Position numbers and translations under genes: made by a program. From Fonsecaea monophora (lineage: Eukaryota > Ascomycota > Eurotiomycetes > Chaetothyriales > Herpotrichiellaceae), in NCBI RefSeq assembly GCF_001642475.1, contig NW_019173955.1, forward strand, positions 62,001 to 126,000: 64,000 bases of DNA, read 5' to 3'. The notes under the pieces were generated by a model, which saw only the letters and a program-made list of their open reading frames with translations, was not told the origin of the DNA and made no database searches. This document shows positions 31,981-42,644 of the stretch, piece by piece (the stretch's first letter is position 1; each line of letters opens with the position of its first letter).

Positions 31981-34563
31981 TCAGTCGTCTTCCTCTTCGT
32001 CCACATAGCGTCGATGGGGGTGGAAGGGGCGCAAGGGTAGTGGTACATTCAGCCGACCAATATCGAGGTTTCCGCACCCTTGAGGACAATCCCAGGTGCC
32101 CTTATGTCTCAGGCTTTCTTCTGATCGGCGGTTCTGCTCAGTGAACGAGTGGTATTGTGATTCATCTTGACAGTCCACGATCTCGGCCAGGAAGCTTCCG
32201 GATTTCCAGCGCCCTCCTTGCAGAAACGAAGTTGGCGTATCGGAACACGCACCTCTGAGGCAATTCCTCACATCAACGGCCCATGTAGCAGCTGGAAAGT
32301 CAGCGATAGGCGGCCCTTCTAACACTCGGTCTGTACCACCAACCCTCCAGCGCGAGTTAAGCAAACAGAAATGGTAGTCGATCCAGGCTCTACCATCAGA
32401 GTCGCGGACTGGAGGAAGTGCTCTTCGTCCTCGGCAGGGCGGCTGGCTACATGACCTCGTTCGAGTCCCACCAGTCACACGCGAAGCCCTGTATTCCATA
32501 AGCATGACGGGTCCCGAGTCATCCTGAGAACCGTTCACGATATTGATGAAGGGTTGTCTTTGGTAAAATGGCACCTGTCTGAGGTCCACAGCTTCGGTGA
32601 CTCGTTGTCTCCTCTCGATCCTTGTCCAGCAGCCTTCGTCTCTCTCCAGCTCTGTGGGAAGCCAGGCAATTTTATCTGGGAGACGAGGTTTGTCGCTAAA
32701 TGCACCAGGAAGCAGATGGAGTTTGTACACATCAATTGTCCAATGATGGACGATTGTCAAACTCCAGTCTTCTGGCGCTGGTCCGTAGATGAGTCCTGTC
32801 ACCTGTGCTCCCCATCCCCCTCTTTTTTCAAGAGCCTGGACACCTAGATCTCTCCAGATACCACTCTCCCGGACACCATACTGAAACAGGTCCAGCCCTG
32901 CTTGCTGTATCATCTCAGCCCAAGTATGAACTCGATGCAGCATCCGTATGAAGTCCCTTGGTGATTTCCACCTATGGACCTGTAGATAATGAAGTAGTGG
33001 TGTCACTAGCCACTCTTCGGGCCCATAGTTAGAAGCGTCAGCAATCATCGAAGGGTCGGCGCCGTTCTTCAAAACGCCGAGTCCAATATCGAGCCAATCC
33101 TTATGTCTCTCTAGGTTATGCGATGCAACGCAGTGGAGTACAGTTTGGCCACTGTTGTTCCTGAGCAGCGCAAGTCTCGGATCCATCGCTTGCATTCCGA
33201 CACACCTCAGAAAGGCTGTAGCATCCAAACGAGTAAGCCGCGAAGCCAGCTCAAACCTCTCCTCAAAGGTGCGAGAATCAAAGCCTGGTAATTGATTTTG
33301 TAGTACAACTTCCAGCGGTTCTACCCGTCTGCACAATTGCAACCATATATTTCGAGCAACTCCGAGTCGAATGTTGTCGGTCATATTCGTATCAATGTCC
33401 GGGTCCTGCAGAAATAATCGATACATTTCTCCAGTTGCTCCATCGTTGACCAAGCTGTACCAGCTAAGAGCATGGCTTAGCCGTCTCCCATGGTCCGGGT
33501 AAGTCGTCTGACTGAGAAGCCATTTGCAAACTTCCAGCTGTCCATTTTCCGCAGCATCCTATATATGTTCTTATAGTCACCATGGCTGCACTTTAATCGT
33601 TACTGCCGCAAGGGAAGTGCTTACCTCAACGAGCGTCCGCCAACGATCGTCCCCTGTGAACCCACTGCCATATGTGGCATCTAGCAGTGTTGCTTTGCCG
33701 CTCTCAATGAGTCTCCTGACTCCTTCGAGATTTCCGCTCCGACAATATCGGAAAATGAGGGATGTGTCTGGGACATGATTGAAAGTGCGCAAATATATAG
33801 ACCATCCGCACTGAGCCTGGCTAATGGCAATATCGAATATCCGAGCTTTGAGAAAAGAGGGAAGTCGAAAGGTAACCTGGAAGCGTGGCTTGTTGTTCTT
33901 TGTTCGCTTGGACCAATGAGAGCGCCCCAAGGCACGATCGTTGGCAGTGAAAGGACGGCTTGCTGTAACCGCATCTGTTCGTGCCGGTGACAACACTGAA
34001 GATTGGCCCAGCACTGTCAACTGTTGTGAGAGACTGATGGTCCCAGCGGAAAGCTGATCTTGCAGATTCCTGATCAAACAGCCATGACGAGCCAACAAGT
34101 CAGTGTGCGCTTGATCTCGGCGCCTCTGTTCCTCGCCCAGGTACATCATGTATGCGAGTTCGAGCGAACTTTTGGCCTTTTCCAGCCCGTCGAGCAGCTC
34201 TTTGACATCACGCTGTTTGAACGCAGTATATATCCTGCCGCCTATCTTAGCGTCTCTTGCGAGGCGGTCATCCATCCTGTCGATAAGCTCCTGTATATCA
34301 GCCGTGTGCAATTCGCATTCGGCGATGCAGCGTGCGAGGAGAGCGTCGCTGGCGCTTCCCTGCTGTCGACGTTGCTCGAGTTGCCGTAGTGCCAGAGCCA
34401 TTGTCTCCAGGCCAAGCTGGAGTCTGGCAACTATTCGAGGTGCATCACGAGCCGCGTGGTACATCCGTTTCAGCTTTGCAGCGCTCTCCACGAGCTGAAT
34501 GCTCAATGAGACCAGGCCTGCTCCACTGGCGGCAATGCCAAAAATCGCTTCAGCGCCAGACAT
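31981..34563 (-). CDS. STAND-type N-terminal domain protein with ankyrin-like repeats
   Basis: Two exons, 34563-33625 and 33558-31981, 838 residues; 66-nt intron, phase 0. The first 130 residues (AEAIFGIAASGAGLVSLSIQL, then long amphipathic helices) fit the fungal N-terminal domain found on STAND/NLR-like proteins. Weak ankyrin units follow: NLEGVRRLIESGKATLLDA, a unit spanning the intron (DAAENGQLEVCKWLLS), and NNSGQTVLHCVASH...LGVLKNGADPSM. No NACHT or NB-ARC P-loop is visible between them. The C-terminal 350 residues are unrecognised and end in an acidic tail. In fungi such N-domains occur in heterokaryon-incompatibility and defence receptors; a recognition or signalling role is inferred. 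Confidence 0.8.
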
Positions 34564-35872
34564 TTGTGAGGGTGATTGATAGTTCGAAACCCAAATGAAA
34601 TTGATACCACTACTAGTAAACGGAATTGTAAGTGAGGTGAAGAAGAGAGTTTTATCGATAATAAGCCTGGCACTGATTTGCTGCCTTCAAAATATATGTA
34701 TAGGAAACTTCTAGTTGAAAGTGGCAGGGAAGGTGTACAGTGGTTGGTTGGGATTGAGCCACGTCAGTCAGCAGCGTCCTAGTCGCTTTGGGTCTAGCTA
34801 GGGGTGGAAGAACTCACCACTAAGGCTCGGCCGAAGCTGCAAGCTCGTAAGGCTGACTCGCGATGTGCCTCGCAATGATTTAGTACTTAGTACTAATCAT
34901 AACCAGAGACTATCGAGTCGATCATTTGAAATGCGCCAGGAATGGGAGGAAACATGGATGATTTCCTAATGCGGTCGGAGATACCTGTGGGCGGGCAGCA
35001 TTACCTAATTCGGACAAATAGGTGGCTCGTTTCAAATGCACTCCCCGTTTTCTTTGACTGCGGAAGGCTCGACTCAGAGAGTAAGTGGTTACTACTACTA
35101 CGCCCGTCGTGAATACTGAATATATCTGTTTTGGGACTGTGTTCCAATCTCATACTCTCTGAACTCTAGTAGGCTAAGTTAACACTGTAATACTATTGTA
35201 TTCTCGAGAGATTGAGATTGAAGAACTGTTGTCAGAATCAGCTTTAGTTGGATTCTGCCTTCTTTCTACGGACGGACAGTTTTTGAAGTGCTCACTTCTA
35301 TCAGGATTGCAAGTACTACTGAGTACGTACATCGTCAGACGTCTCTGAAGTGGAAGTATAGCGAAAGACAAACTCAGGCCCTAATAGATCCAGCTCGAAT
35401 TGAGATTGATCCGAGCCTAGCCTACATACTAGTAGTAGTCGCAATCAAGATTGACCAGATTTTGATGCTCTTCTTCGAAAGCAGCTAAAGTGGTGGCCAG
35501 GTGCGGAAGTTCGAATCGGGACTAATACACTAGTACTGTTTCAGGCACTACAAGTGTTTTGGGCATCTTAAAGTTCTTTGCAAGCGTCTCCCTCTCCTGT
35601 TACTACCACTGAACTTACAGCCGAGTTGCTCCTAATCAGGGCGGGAGGCCCCGCTGGTAGCCTTACGTTCAGTCCAGAAAAGACTAGAACTTTAAGTTGT
35701 CCATATGCAGGGGCCTGGCGGTCTCGGGGTTAAGGGATGGTAACTCTCGGAGTTATTTCGTACTGAACCATATTGTTACGAGGCACTTTCAAGTTCTTCC
35801 TTCTTTTCATGTGTCCAAAATACAAGTACCAGTATTAGTATTGGCGCATCTTCCAGGTTTGAGACTGCCAGC
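34564..35872. other. Intergenic spacer, divergent promoters
   Basis: 1.3 kb with many TAGTAC / ACTACT words and an inverted repeat TTAGTAC-TTA-GTACTAA at 34880-34896. No coding or RNA gene seen; a GTTCGAATC word near 35509 is not part of a tRNA. Confidence 0.5.
34880..34896. repeat. Short inverted repeat (7-3-7)
   Basis: TTAGTAC and GTACTAA arms around TTA, in the spacer upstream of the ankyrin gene. Possible factor site or relic; function unknown. Confidence 0.5.
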
Positions 35873-36847
35873 ATGTCCTCTTCCACAGGGGAAGCCACGC
35901 CCAAGGTCATCATCTTCGGCCCAACTGGCAATGTTGGATCGGCGACTGTTCGGGCGGCCCATGCGCAAGGAGCAAAAGTGTTCCTTGCAATGCGGGATCT
36001 GGAAAAGGCGATCCCAGGCTACACCCCGGAACAAGAGCGCGAGGCAAGCTTTGAGAGAGTCTATGCAGATCTCACCAAGCCCGAAACGATTGAAGCCGCC
36101 GTTACCAAGACCGGGGCCAAACACGCCTTCATCTACGTGTTCAGGACATCTGACCACATGAAATCCGCCCTTGTTGCTCTCAAATCGGCAGGGATCGAAT
36201 TCGTCGTCTTCTTGAGCAGTTATACTGTCCCGACCAACCTGAGCAACGAGACCATTTCACCAAGCAATTTCATTGCCTGGGGACATGGCCAAGTCGAGCT
36301 CAACCTGGACCAAGTCTTTGGAACAGACGGGTACGTGGCTGTGCGACCTGGGTCTTTCGCTACCAACGCCCTACGATGGAAGAAGATGGTCTCGGAAGGC
36401 GAGATCAAAATCTCATATCCCGAGGCGCTGTTCGACTGGATTACGCCGGGAGACATGGGAAGGGTGTGTGGAGCAGTTGTCGCCAAAGGACCTCATGCTG
36501 TTGACAGCGCCGCTGGGAGAAAAGTCATTCGACTTTGCGGCCCGAAGATCATGTCGCAGGCTGCAGCAGCAGACACCATTGGCAGGGTACTCGGGAAGGA
36601 GCTCAAAGTCACGCGGCTTGATGAGGAAGAAGGTGTCGAGTTCTTCGTGAAAGCTGCCCATGTGCCGGAGACGGCAGCGCGACAGCTGATTGCGATGCTC
36701 AAACAGAGAGCAGAAGCCGGTAATAATGGTGAAGAGTTGTATGAAAGTTACGAGGAGGCAGTTGCCAACATCACCAAGTATGGGGGACGACAGCCGACCA
36801 AGTTTGACGAGTGGGTAGAGGAAAACAAGGCCATTTTCGTCGACTGA
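35873..36847 (+). CDS. NmrA-like NAD(P)-binding protein
   Basis: Single exon, 324 residues. The N-terminal Rossmann motif VIIFGPTGNVG (G16, G19, G22) and the AMRDLEKA strand-loop mark an atypical SDR of the NmrA / NAD(P)-binding family. The classical YxxxK active site is not evident: SSYTVPTNLSN replaces it. Members act either as redox-sensing regulators (NmrA, HSCARG) or as reductases, and the sequence alone does not decide. C-terminal helices (YEEAVANITKYGG...DEWVEENKAIF) match the family. Cytosolic; no signal peptide. Palindromic 3'-flanking sequence follows. Confidence 0.85.
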   Translation: MSSSTGEATPKVIIFGPTGNVGSATVRAAHAQGAKVFLAMRDLEKAIPGYTPEQEREASFERVYADLTKPETIEAAVTKTGAKHAFIYVFRTSDHMKSALVALKSAGIEFVVFLSSYTVPTNLSNETISPSNFIAWGHGQVELNLDQVFGTDGYVAVRPGSFATNALRWKKMVSEGEIKISYPEALFDWITPGDMGRVCGAVVAKGPHAVDSAAGRKVIRLCGPKIMSQAAAADTIGRVLGKELKVTRLDEEEGVEFFVKAAHVPETAARQLIAMLKQRAEAGNNGEELYESYEEAVANITKYGGRQPTKFDEWVEENKAIFVD

Positions 36848-37494
36848 ATTAGTCCTAGTGAATATGGAGGACTGAACACTCGACTCGTGGTACATTACGA
36901 GGCCGCCTTAGATGCTAGTAGTACTACTAGTTTGATACTGATGCAGTATCAATGCATCTGATGTACATCCAACGTGCATCACACGCAGCATCAAAATCAC
37001 ATCAGAGCACAGCATTAAAACCACATACTTGGTAGTAAGTATCAAACAACCAAGGATGGGCAACATAGTATAGTATAGGTACGAAGTCGAATTCGTGAGC
37101 ACCAGCCGTGTAGCAAAGACTCGGTCGCCTTTACGGCGTCTGGACCTGACTTGAGATCTACGTGCCCCTCTGGACTTGCTGCAGTGGTTATTGCTCGATA
37201 GGACTGGTGATACAGTAAGTTGCTAACCAGGCCCTGTTTCCGGGACCGGACACATCTTCCAATGTCCTGCTCGACCTGTCGTTATACAAACGTGGGTGGG
37301 CATTCTGCACAAGAGACAGACACTTGAAAATGGGATTCAGACGGAATCTTCATGTCCAATCTACAGTCATCTCATGATTGACCATGTGCCAACTCATAAC
37401 TTCATCAATAAGTACGCTTTTTTCTATATAGACGGTTTAGATTCTACCCAGAATGGTTCCCAACAGGATACAAAACCGACAAACGCCATCTCGA
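36848..37494. other. Intergenic with palindromes (3' flank of NmrA-like gene)
   Basis: Contains the perfect palindrome at 36915-36930 and a 7-3-7 hairpin at 36934-36950, followed by many GATGC / GCATC words to about 37000. No gene. Confidence 0.5.
36915..36950. repeat. Adjacent palindrome and hairpin
   Basis: A 16-nt perfect palindrome (CTAGTAGTACTACTAG, 36915-36930) followed three bases later by GATACTG-ATG-CAGTATC (36934-36950). They lie 68 bases past the NmrA-like stop codon and could fold in the 3' UTR. Confidence 0.6.
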
Positions 37495-40453
37495 TCACCG
37501 TCTCCCTCTGAAATAGTCGTAATTCATATTCAACTCTTGCCCAGGTGTCACGTCCCGATAACCATCGATTTCGCTTCCATCTCGACTCGCCACTGGGGTC
37601 CGCCACTGGTCGAGAGACATGAACTCGCCGTTAGGTGTTCTGACATCGCCCGCACTCCCTAGCAGGTTTGCCCTGTCATCGTAGGGATCCGCGTGAGGAC
37701 CTTGATGCGGTCCTAGACTGTCGGCCCCGACAAAAGGAGCCGTAGGGCCGTGTCTGAATTGGCTTGGGACATTAGACTGGTCGAATTCCTTGCGGTGGAT
37801 ATGTGTTTGCTGTGATGCTATCACCTGAGGGGCTGGGCTCACACCGCGGGAACTTGATGGCGAAGACTCCTTCTGACCACCAAATGACGAGACTGGAGTC
37901 TGGCTTCGCGGGGACGAGAGCATATCACCCGCCTCTTGGCGGAAGTCCTCGCGATTTTTATAGAATTTGAAGTCTTGATGAGCCTCAGGGACAAATTCGA
38001 AAGGGACGTCCTGAGGTGGCTTACTTGTCTGAGTCATTGGCTGCATGGCGATATCCGAAATGGGCATAGATTGTCCTCCATCTGACTGTAGTCGGCCACG
38101 GTAGATCTCAGCAAGGACGTGCCTGGCCTTAGCATGGACCATTGGCGTCATCAGGGGTTGATATAGAGCCGGGTGCCCGAATTTGAACGAAACCTTCTCA
38201 GATTCCCTCGGCTTGGCCTCCACCGCAAGGCGTTCTTGATCGTGCATTCCACCTCGAGAGTAGTACTTCAGGTCCAAGTCGAAAGTTTTCATACAGTACC
38301 ATTTGAAGGCAAGCATGATGACCAGCAATGGTGCAATCGCGGCAACGAGGGTCCATTCCCCCCTGGCTTTGACGACCACCCCAATAACAACATTGGAAAG
38401 CATCGTGGCAAATATCATTCGGTTAAACATCGTCGTCCAGAATTGACCGCCAGACTCGGTTTTGGTGACAAAAACATACATGAGAAGATATTTCTTGAGA
38501 AATGCGTCGATCACAAAATACAATGCGGTAACAACAAGCACTATCGGCTGAAGCGTAGAATAGCAAAGTGCCACCGTGGTGTAGAATAGGAAATAGTTGT
38601 AGTAACTGGCATAATCAAAGGTTGGAGGCGCAGTCCACTCGATATTCTGTCGAGGAGTCGGAGCCAAAAAGGTTCTTGCAAACCAGGTGTAGGTTAACTG
38701 CCACAGTTGAGCCAGATCAGTGGCAGCACCCAAGTTGCGCTGGAGGATCCAAGTGACCCAAAATGGCGAGATCTGACAGAGTGTCGTTGTGATCACAAGG
38801 AAGAATTGGCCTTTTCTCAGGGCGTCCCACAGGTCGTTACTCTGTTTGTTGTATTGTATCACAATCGTCACATACTGCCAAACTGCCGAAAAGATGGAGA
38901 ATACAACCAAGTTGTTCAAAGTGAAAAAGGCGTACAAGTTCCGGAAGACGTGTCGGTCCCGATCAGTTTTGGTCACATCACCGGCTCGGACTTGAAGCCG
39001 CCGAAAGATGCTCGGGAGCAAGAGATAAACGAGCGAAGTAAGAGCCGGGGCAGCAATACCCTGGACGATGGACCAGCCCGTATGATGTGCTTCCAGTTGA
39101 GTTCTGAAAGCTGGCCAGACGAGACCCAGGTTTGACAGATTGGAGAGGAAGACCGCAATTCCGGCGTTGATGGGAGTCCAGATGATCGTTAGGACGGCGA
39201 TCCAGATGCCATTCATTATCCGCTTGCTCCTCCGCGAAGATCGCGACAGTTTGAGATTGTCCCAAATAAGGTCGTTTGGTCTCGGTGCTAAGCGAATCTT
39301 GGTGCCATGAGGTCGCTTGTTCCGTGCCTGGAATGCGACTGTGTGCGCCTCGGAAATCTGCTCCCAGCTAGCAAAACCGTAGGACATGGCATCGCGATTG
39401 TCCACGCGCTCTCGAATATCATTGATTTCCATCTCGAGAGATCGGATACGGTCCGTGAGATACTCAATGGCATCGACTTTGCCGTTTGTCGTCTGACCAC
39501 GGTACTTGCTGGGGGCTTTGATGGTTGGTCGGTTCGGTGGCAGCCTGTCCGGGTTCTTCAGATACTTTGCCAGAATCGACTCAAGTTCCCTAACGGTCTT
39601 TTCGTGTTCTTCGATCAACTCCGGAAGCACCTTGACGTTGCGTCCAATGGACGTTTTCGGAACAGTGCCAGTCGGATTGATCTCTTCAGTAATTCGAACA
39701 ATACCGTCCTTGGTTCGCAGATTGGCTGGGATGTCTCGAATCAATATTGTCCGGGCATGTAGACTCTTCTGGTATTCGGGACTTTCGAGGTAGAGTCGTC
39801 GCAGGTGATGGATTCGACGGTAATTGTGCCAGAGAAAGTATATCACCACCAAATCAATCAGCCACGCCACGACAACCTGAGCCCACAGACCTCGTCCGAA
39901 CGTGAATAAGGGGGTCATGACGGCGAAGACGCTCAAACCCTTTGTGATAGCTTTGTTCCCTTGTGTAACGTTGACGGGAATCATTACAACAATGCCAATC
40001 AGACCCAGTACCAGGAACATGTTTCGCAGCATTCGGGTGAACCGCAGGAAGACGACTGCATCCATCCCGATTCTCTCTATCAGGTAGGGTTCCGATGCTT
40101 TTCTGACGGGTGCAACCCAACTGAACAACCCCTTCCCCAACGGTGGTGGAGCATGATCTTTATCCGCATTTTTCAGTCTGGGAGCATAAACAACATTATT
40201 TCGAGGTCGAATAAGGCAAAATAGGAGAGCGAGGCCGGCACTGAGTCCTAGAGAGGTTGCAAGGGAGGCCCAAAAGGCACCTGTTTGAAGCTAAGAAGGG
40301 TCAGCACAATCTTCGCAACTTGGACTCTGGCAGAATACCTACTGAAGCTTGAAAGGGATTTGCAATCAACTGGAGGACCTGCTCTCCTTTTGATAGACTG
40401 GAATCCGGTGTGAACGAGGTCTGCCGCGGAAGAAGTACGTGGGCGGCCGACAT
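37495..40453 (-). CDS. CSC1/OSCA/TMEM63-type cation channel
   Basis: Two exons, 40453-40343 and 40290-37495, 968 residues; 52-nt intron. Domain order matches yeast Csc1/Phm7: luminal N-terminus and TM0 (GAFWASLATSLGLSAG), late-exocytosis domain RSN1_TM, then a long cytosolic PHM7_cyt loop (LHARTILIRDIPANLR ... AFQARNKRPHGTKIRLAPRPNDLIWDNL), the RSN1_7TM pore region (about residues 400-680), and a hydrophilic C-terminal PHM7_ext region with the LYQPLMTPMVHAKARHVL motif. Family members are dimeric osmosensitive or mechanosensitive Ca2+-permeable channels of the plasma membrane; a hyperosmotic-stress role is expected. Confidence 0.93.
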
Positions 40454-41769
40454 TGTGTGCTGGTAGTCTTGCGTGTTGGCAGAGCAAGACTCTACACGGA
40501 TAACTGCATAATACTATTGCCAATGGAAAGTGATTGCAGGGAACCTCGCCGACCCGCGCAGCTGGGGTCGTAAGATATCTATGTACCTCTGAACAAAAGA
40601 GGTTTGCCGATCGAAGAACAAAGGGTTCGGCGGAGTAGAATCTCGAATCCGGGGGAGTGGTTAGCGAACGACAAAGGCGTGTCAAAAGCGATGGTCTAAG
40701 AGAAATGGACGATATGAATGAAAATCTGTTTAAATTCTGGTAAGAGATAAGAGGAAATACTAATGTACAAGAAGATGAGGTTGCGTTGCGTTGTTTCAGA
40801 CAGAAAACTGCGAGATTGTAATTTACTCCGTGCCATACATAGAGACGAGCGACTGTTGTGTTTCAACCGCCCAATTGGGAATGTCCCCAGCGAAGTCGTT
40901 GGCCTATGATGCGAGCCAAGACACGTACCCCTGGGACATTCGACATGGGCGGCCCGTTTGCCTATTGGCGGCCGCCGAATCCTTCGGCTACTTAGCTGCA
41001 TCCATGCCCAGCATCAGCCACCCTTTAGCCTATTGCGACCTGACTAGGCGGCCCCAAGAGTGCTTGGGTGCCTGTAACCCTCGCCCCAAAGAAAAGGACC
41101 GCACCTGCGGCACTGCGACATGCATGCATGAGAAACCGAAAAAAAAAGCCCTTGAAGCGGCACAAAAGTTAAAGCTCGTACATTTTCCCCATTGCACCCG
41201 CAGAATTTTCCATCCATTTCGCCTACCGAAGGGAAAAACATCTCACTCATTCGCCAGGTCTCATGCATCCTCCTCCCTGTCAACCACCATCAGTGGGGTG
41301 ATCCGAGCGCCTCGCATCTCACTCAGCAATTTCATCGCGATCCAACGTTGCTTCCCCCAAGCGGTTACCTCCTAGAAAGTTTTGAGCTGTTCCACACTGT
41401 ACGCACAATGACGCGCAAAGAAACCCTGCGAGAAAGACTGATCCTTCGAGAACCATCACTTCAACATGCGCGAGTACTTCCCATACCGTCCTGCAGACCG
41501 AGTTCCACTCATGACTACCATTGAAAATGCATCGAGTGTGGAGTGATAAGATGGCGAGTCAAGAAGTGTTCTCGTCTGTTCGATCGACACAACGACGTGC
41601 TGGCTGGGGTATAACCCGAGAGATTTTGTCCACCATCACTGGCTAGAATCACGGTGTTGCAAAGGCACATGTCGTTTCTTTTTACTCGAAACAGATGGGT
41701 ATCTGAACCCCTCACCATTACGGTGGCAAGGAAGAGGCCCGCCAGTCTGGACACTGAGAAAACTGCCCA
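40454..41769. other. Intergenic spacer
   Basis: 1.3 kb upstream of the CSC1-type gene and downstream of the GrpB gene (both minus strand). A nine-A run occurs near 41137-41145. No coding support in any frame. Confidence 0.5.
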
Positions 41770-42327
41770 CTAGGAGGTCGCCGTCGCCGTCGTGTTCAAT
41801 TGCCTGACTTGCTCCCGCTCTTCGCTGCTCATCCCGGCCTTTTCCAGCACCCAGGCGAGAATATCGTTTTTAGCCTCACAGTATTGATCGACATCTCTCC
41901 AGTCTCGCTGCGAGAGCTCGACCTTCTTCCGGCTATAGGCGTCTCGAACTGTGGAGTCCTTGCGACAAATATCCCGCACCCCCAATTGATTCCTGATCGA
42001 CTGACAACCGTCCACCGAGATATAGAGATGCCTTGTTGGGGAAGCTCCAGGTTTCCGCAACGCATGGCGATCCGGGATGCCCATTTCCCCTTTGTAGATG
42101 TATCCTCCCCTTGACGTCAATGCGTGGATGGCAGCCTCCACGTCGGCTCGGCCGCTGATGATAGAGAGGTCGATGACGGGTTTGGCGGCCAATCCTGGCA
42201 CCGCTGTGCTGCCTACATGCTCGATGCCGATGTACTTGACCCCTCCGAGGACGTCCTGCAACTCTGTCTTGATTTGCTGGAATTGGAGCGCCCATTCAGG
42301 GTTGTATTCCTCTACGATGACCTTCAT
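41770..42327 (-). CDS. GrpB/UPF0157 family protein
   Basis: Single exon, 185 residues, the usual family length. The core motif HVGSTAVPGLAAKPVIDLSI (residues 37-56) has the G-S...D-x pattern of the nucleotidyltransferase-like fold; RHLYI...RNQLGVRDICRKD and YSRKKVEL are the other conserved blocks. The family is widespread in bacteria and scattered in fungi, sometimes fused to dephospho-CoA kinase; its activity is not established. No intron and patchy fungal distribution are compatible with an old transfer from bacteria, not proof. It lies 317 bases downstream of the HET gene on the same strand. Confidence 0.88.
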   Translation of the reverse strand: MKVIVEEYNPEWALQFQQIKTELQDVLGGVKYIGIEHVGSTAVPGLAAKPVIDLSIISGRADVEAAIHALTSRGGYIYKGEMGIPDRHALRKPGASPTRHLYISVDGCQSIRNQLGVRDICRKDSTVRDAYSRKKVELSQRDWRDVDQYCEAKNDILAWVLEKAGMSSEEREQVRQLNTTATATS

Positions 42328-42644
42328 GGCCGTCGGGCGGGGTAGGGATGGAGGGCCGTTATGGTTCGAGATACGTGGTAAGTTTGTATGCGGCCACCGA
42401 CGTAAGTTCCCACTGGCCGTTTCCCGTTACCCTGTTAGGTACACGTATCTCGTATTCGATCTGGGGTCCCATATTTGGTGATAGACAATTACTTGTTCGT
42501 CGACTGCTTCAAGTCTACACAGCAAATACATGGTTAATAAGTTCCAACCAGAATTCTTCACGATCTAGCGGTAGCAGATTTCCTAGCATCAACAACGTTA
42601 ACCCAACCTATGATGCTCAATACCAGAAATCGGCAACATGGACC
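42328..42644. other. Intergenic spacer
   Basis: Short gap between the HET gene's stop and the GrpB start, both on the minus strand. Nothing seen beyond promoter or 3'-UTR sequence. Confidence 0.5.

Noticed and set aside
35490..35535. GTTCGAATC word resembling a tRNA B box
   Set aside because: The flanking bases do not form a T-stem and no A box or acceptor stem is present at the right distance.
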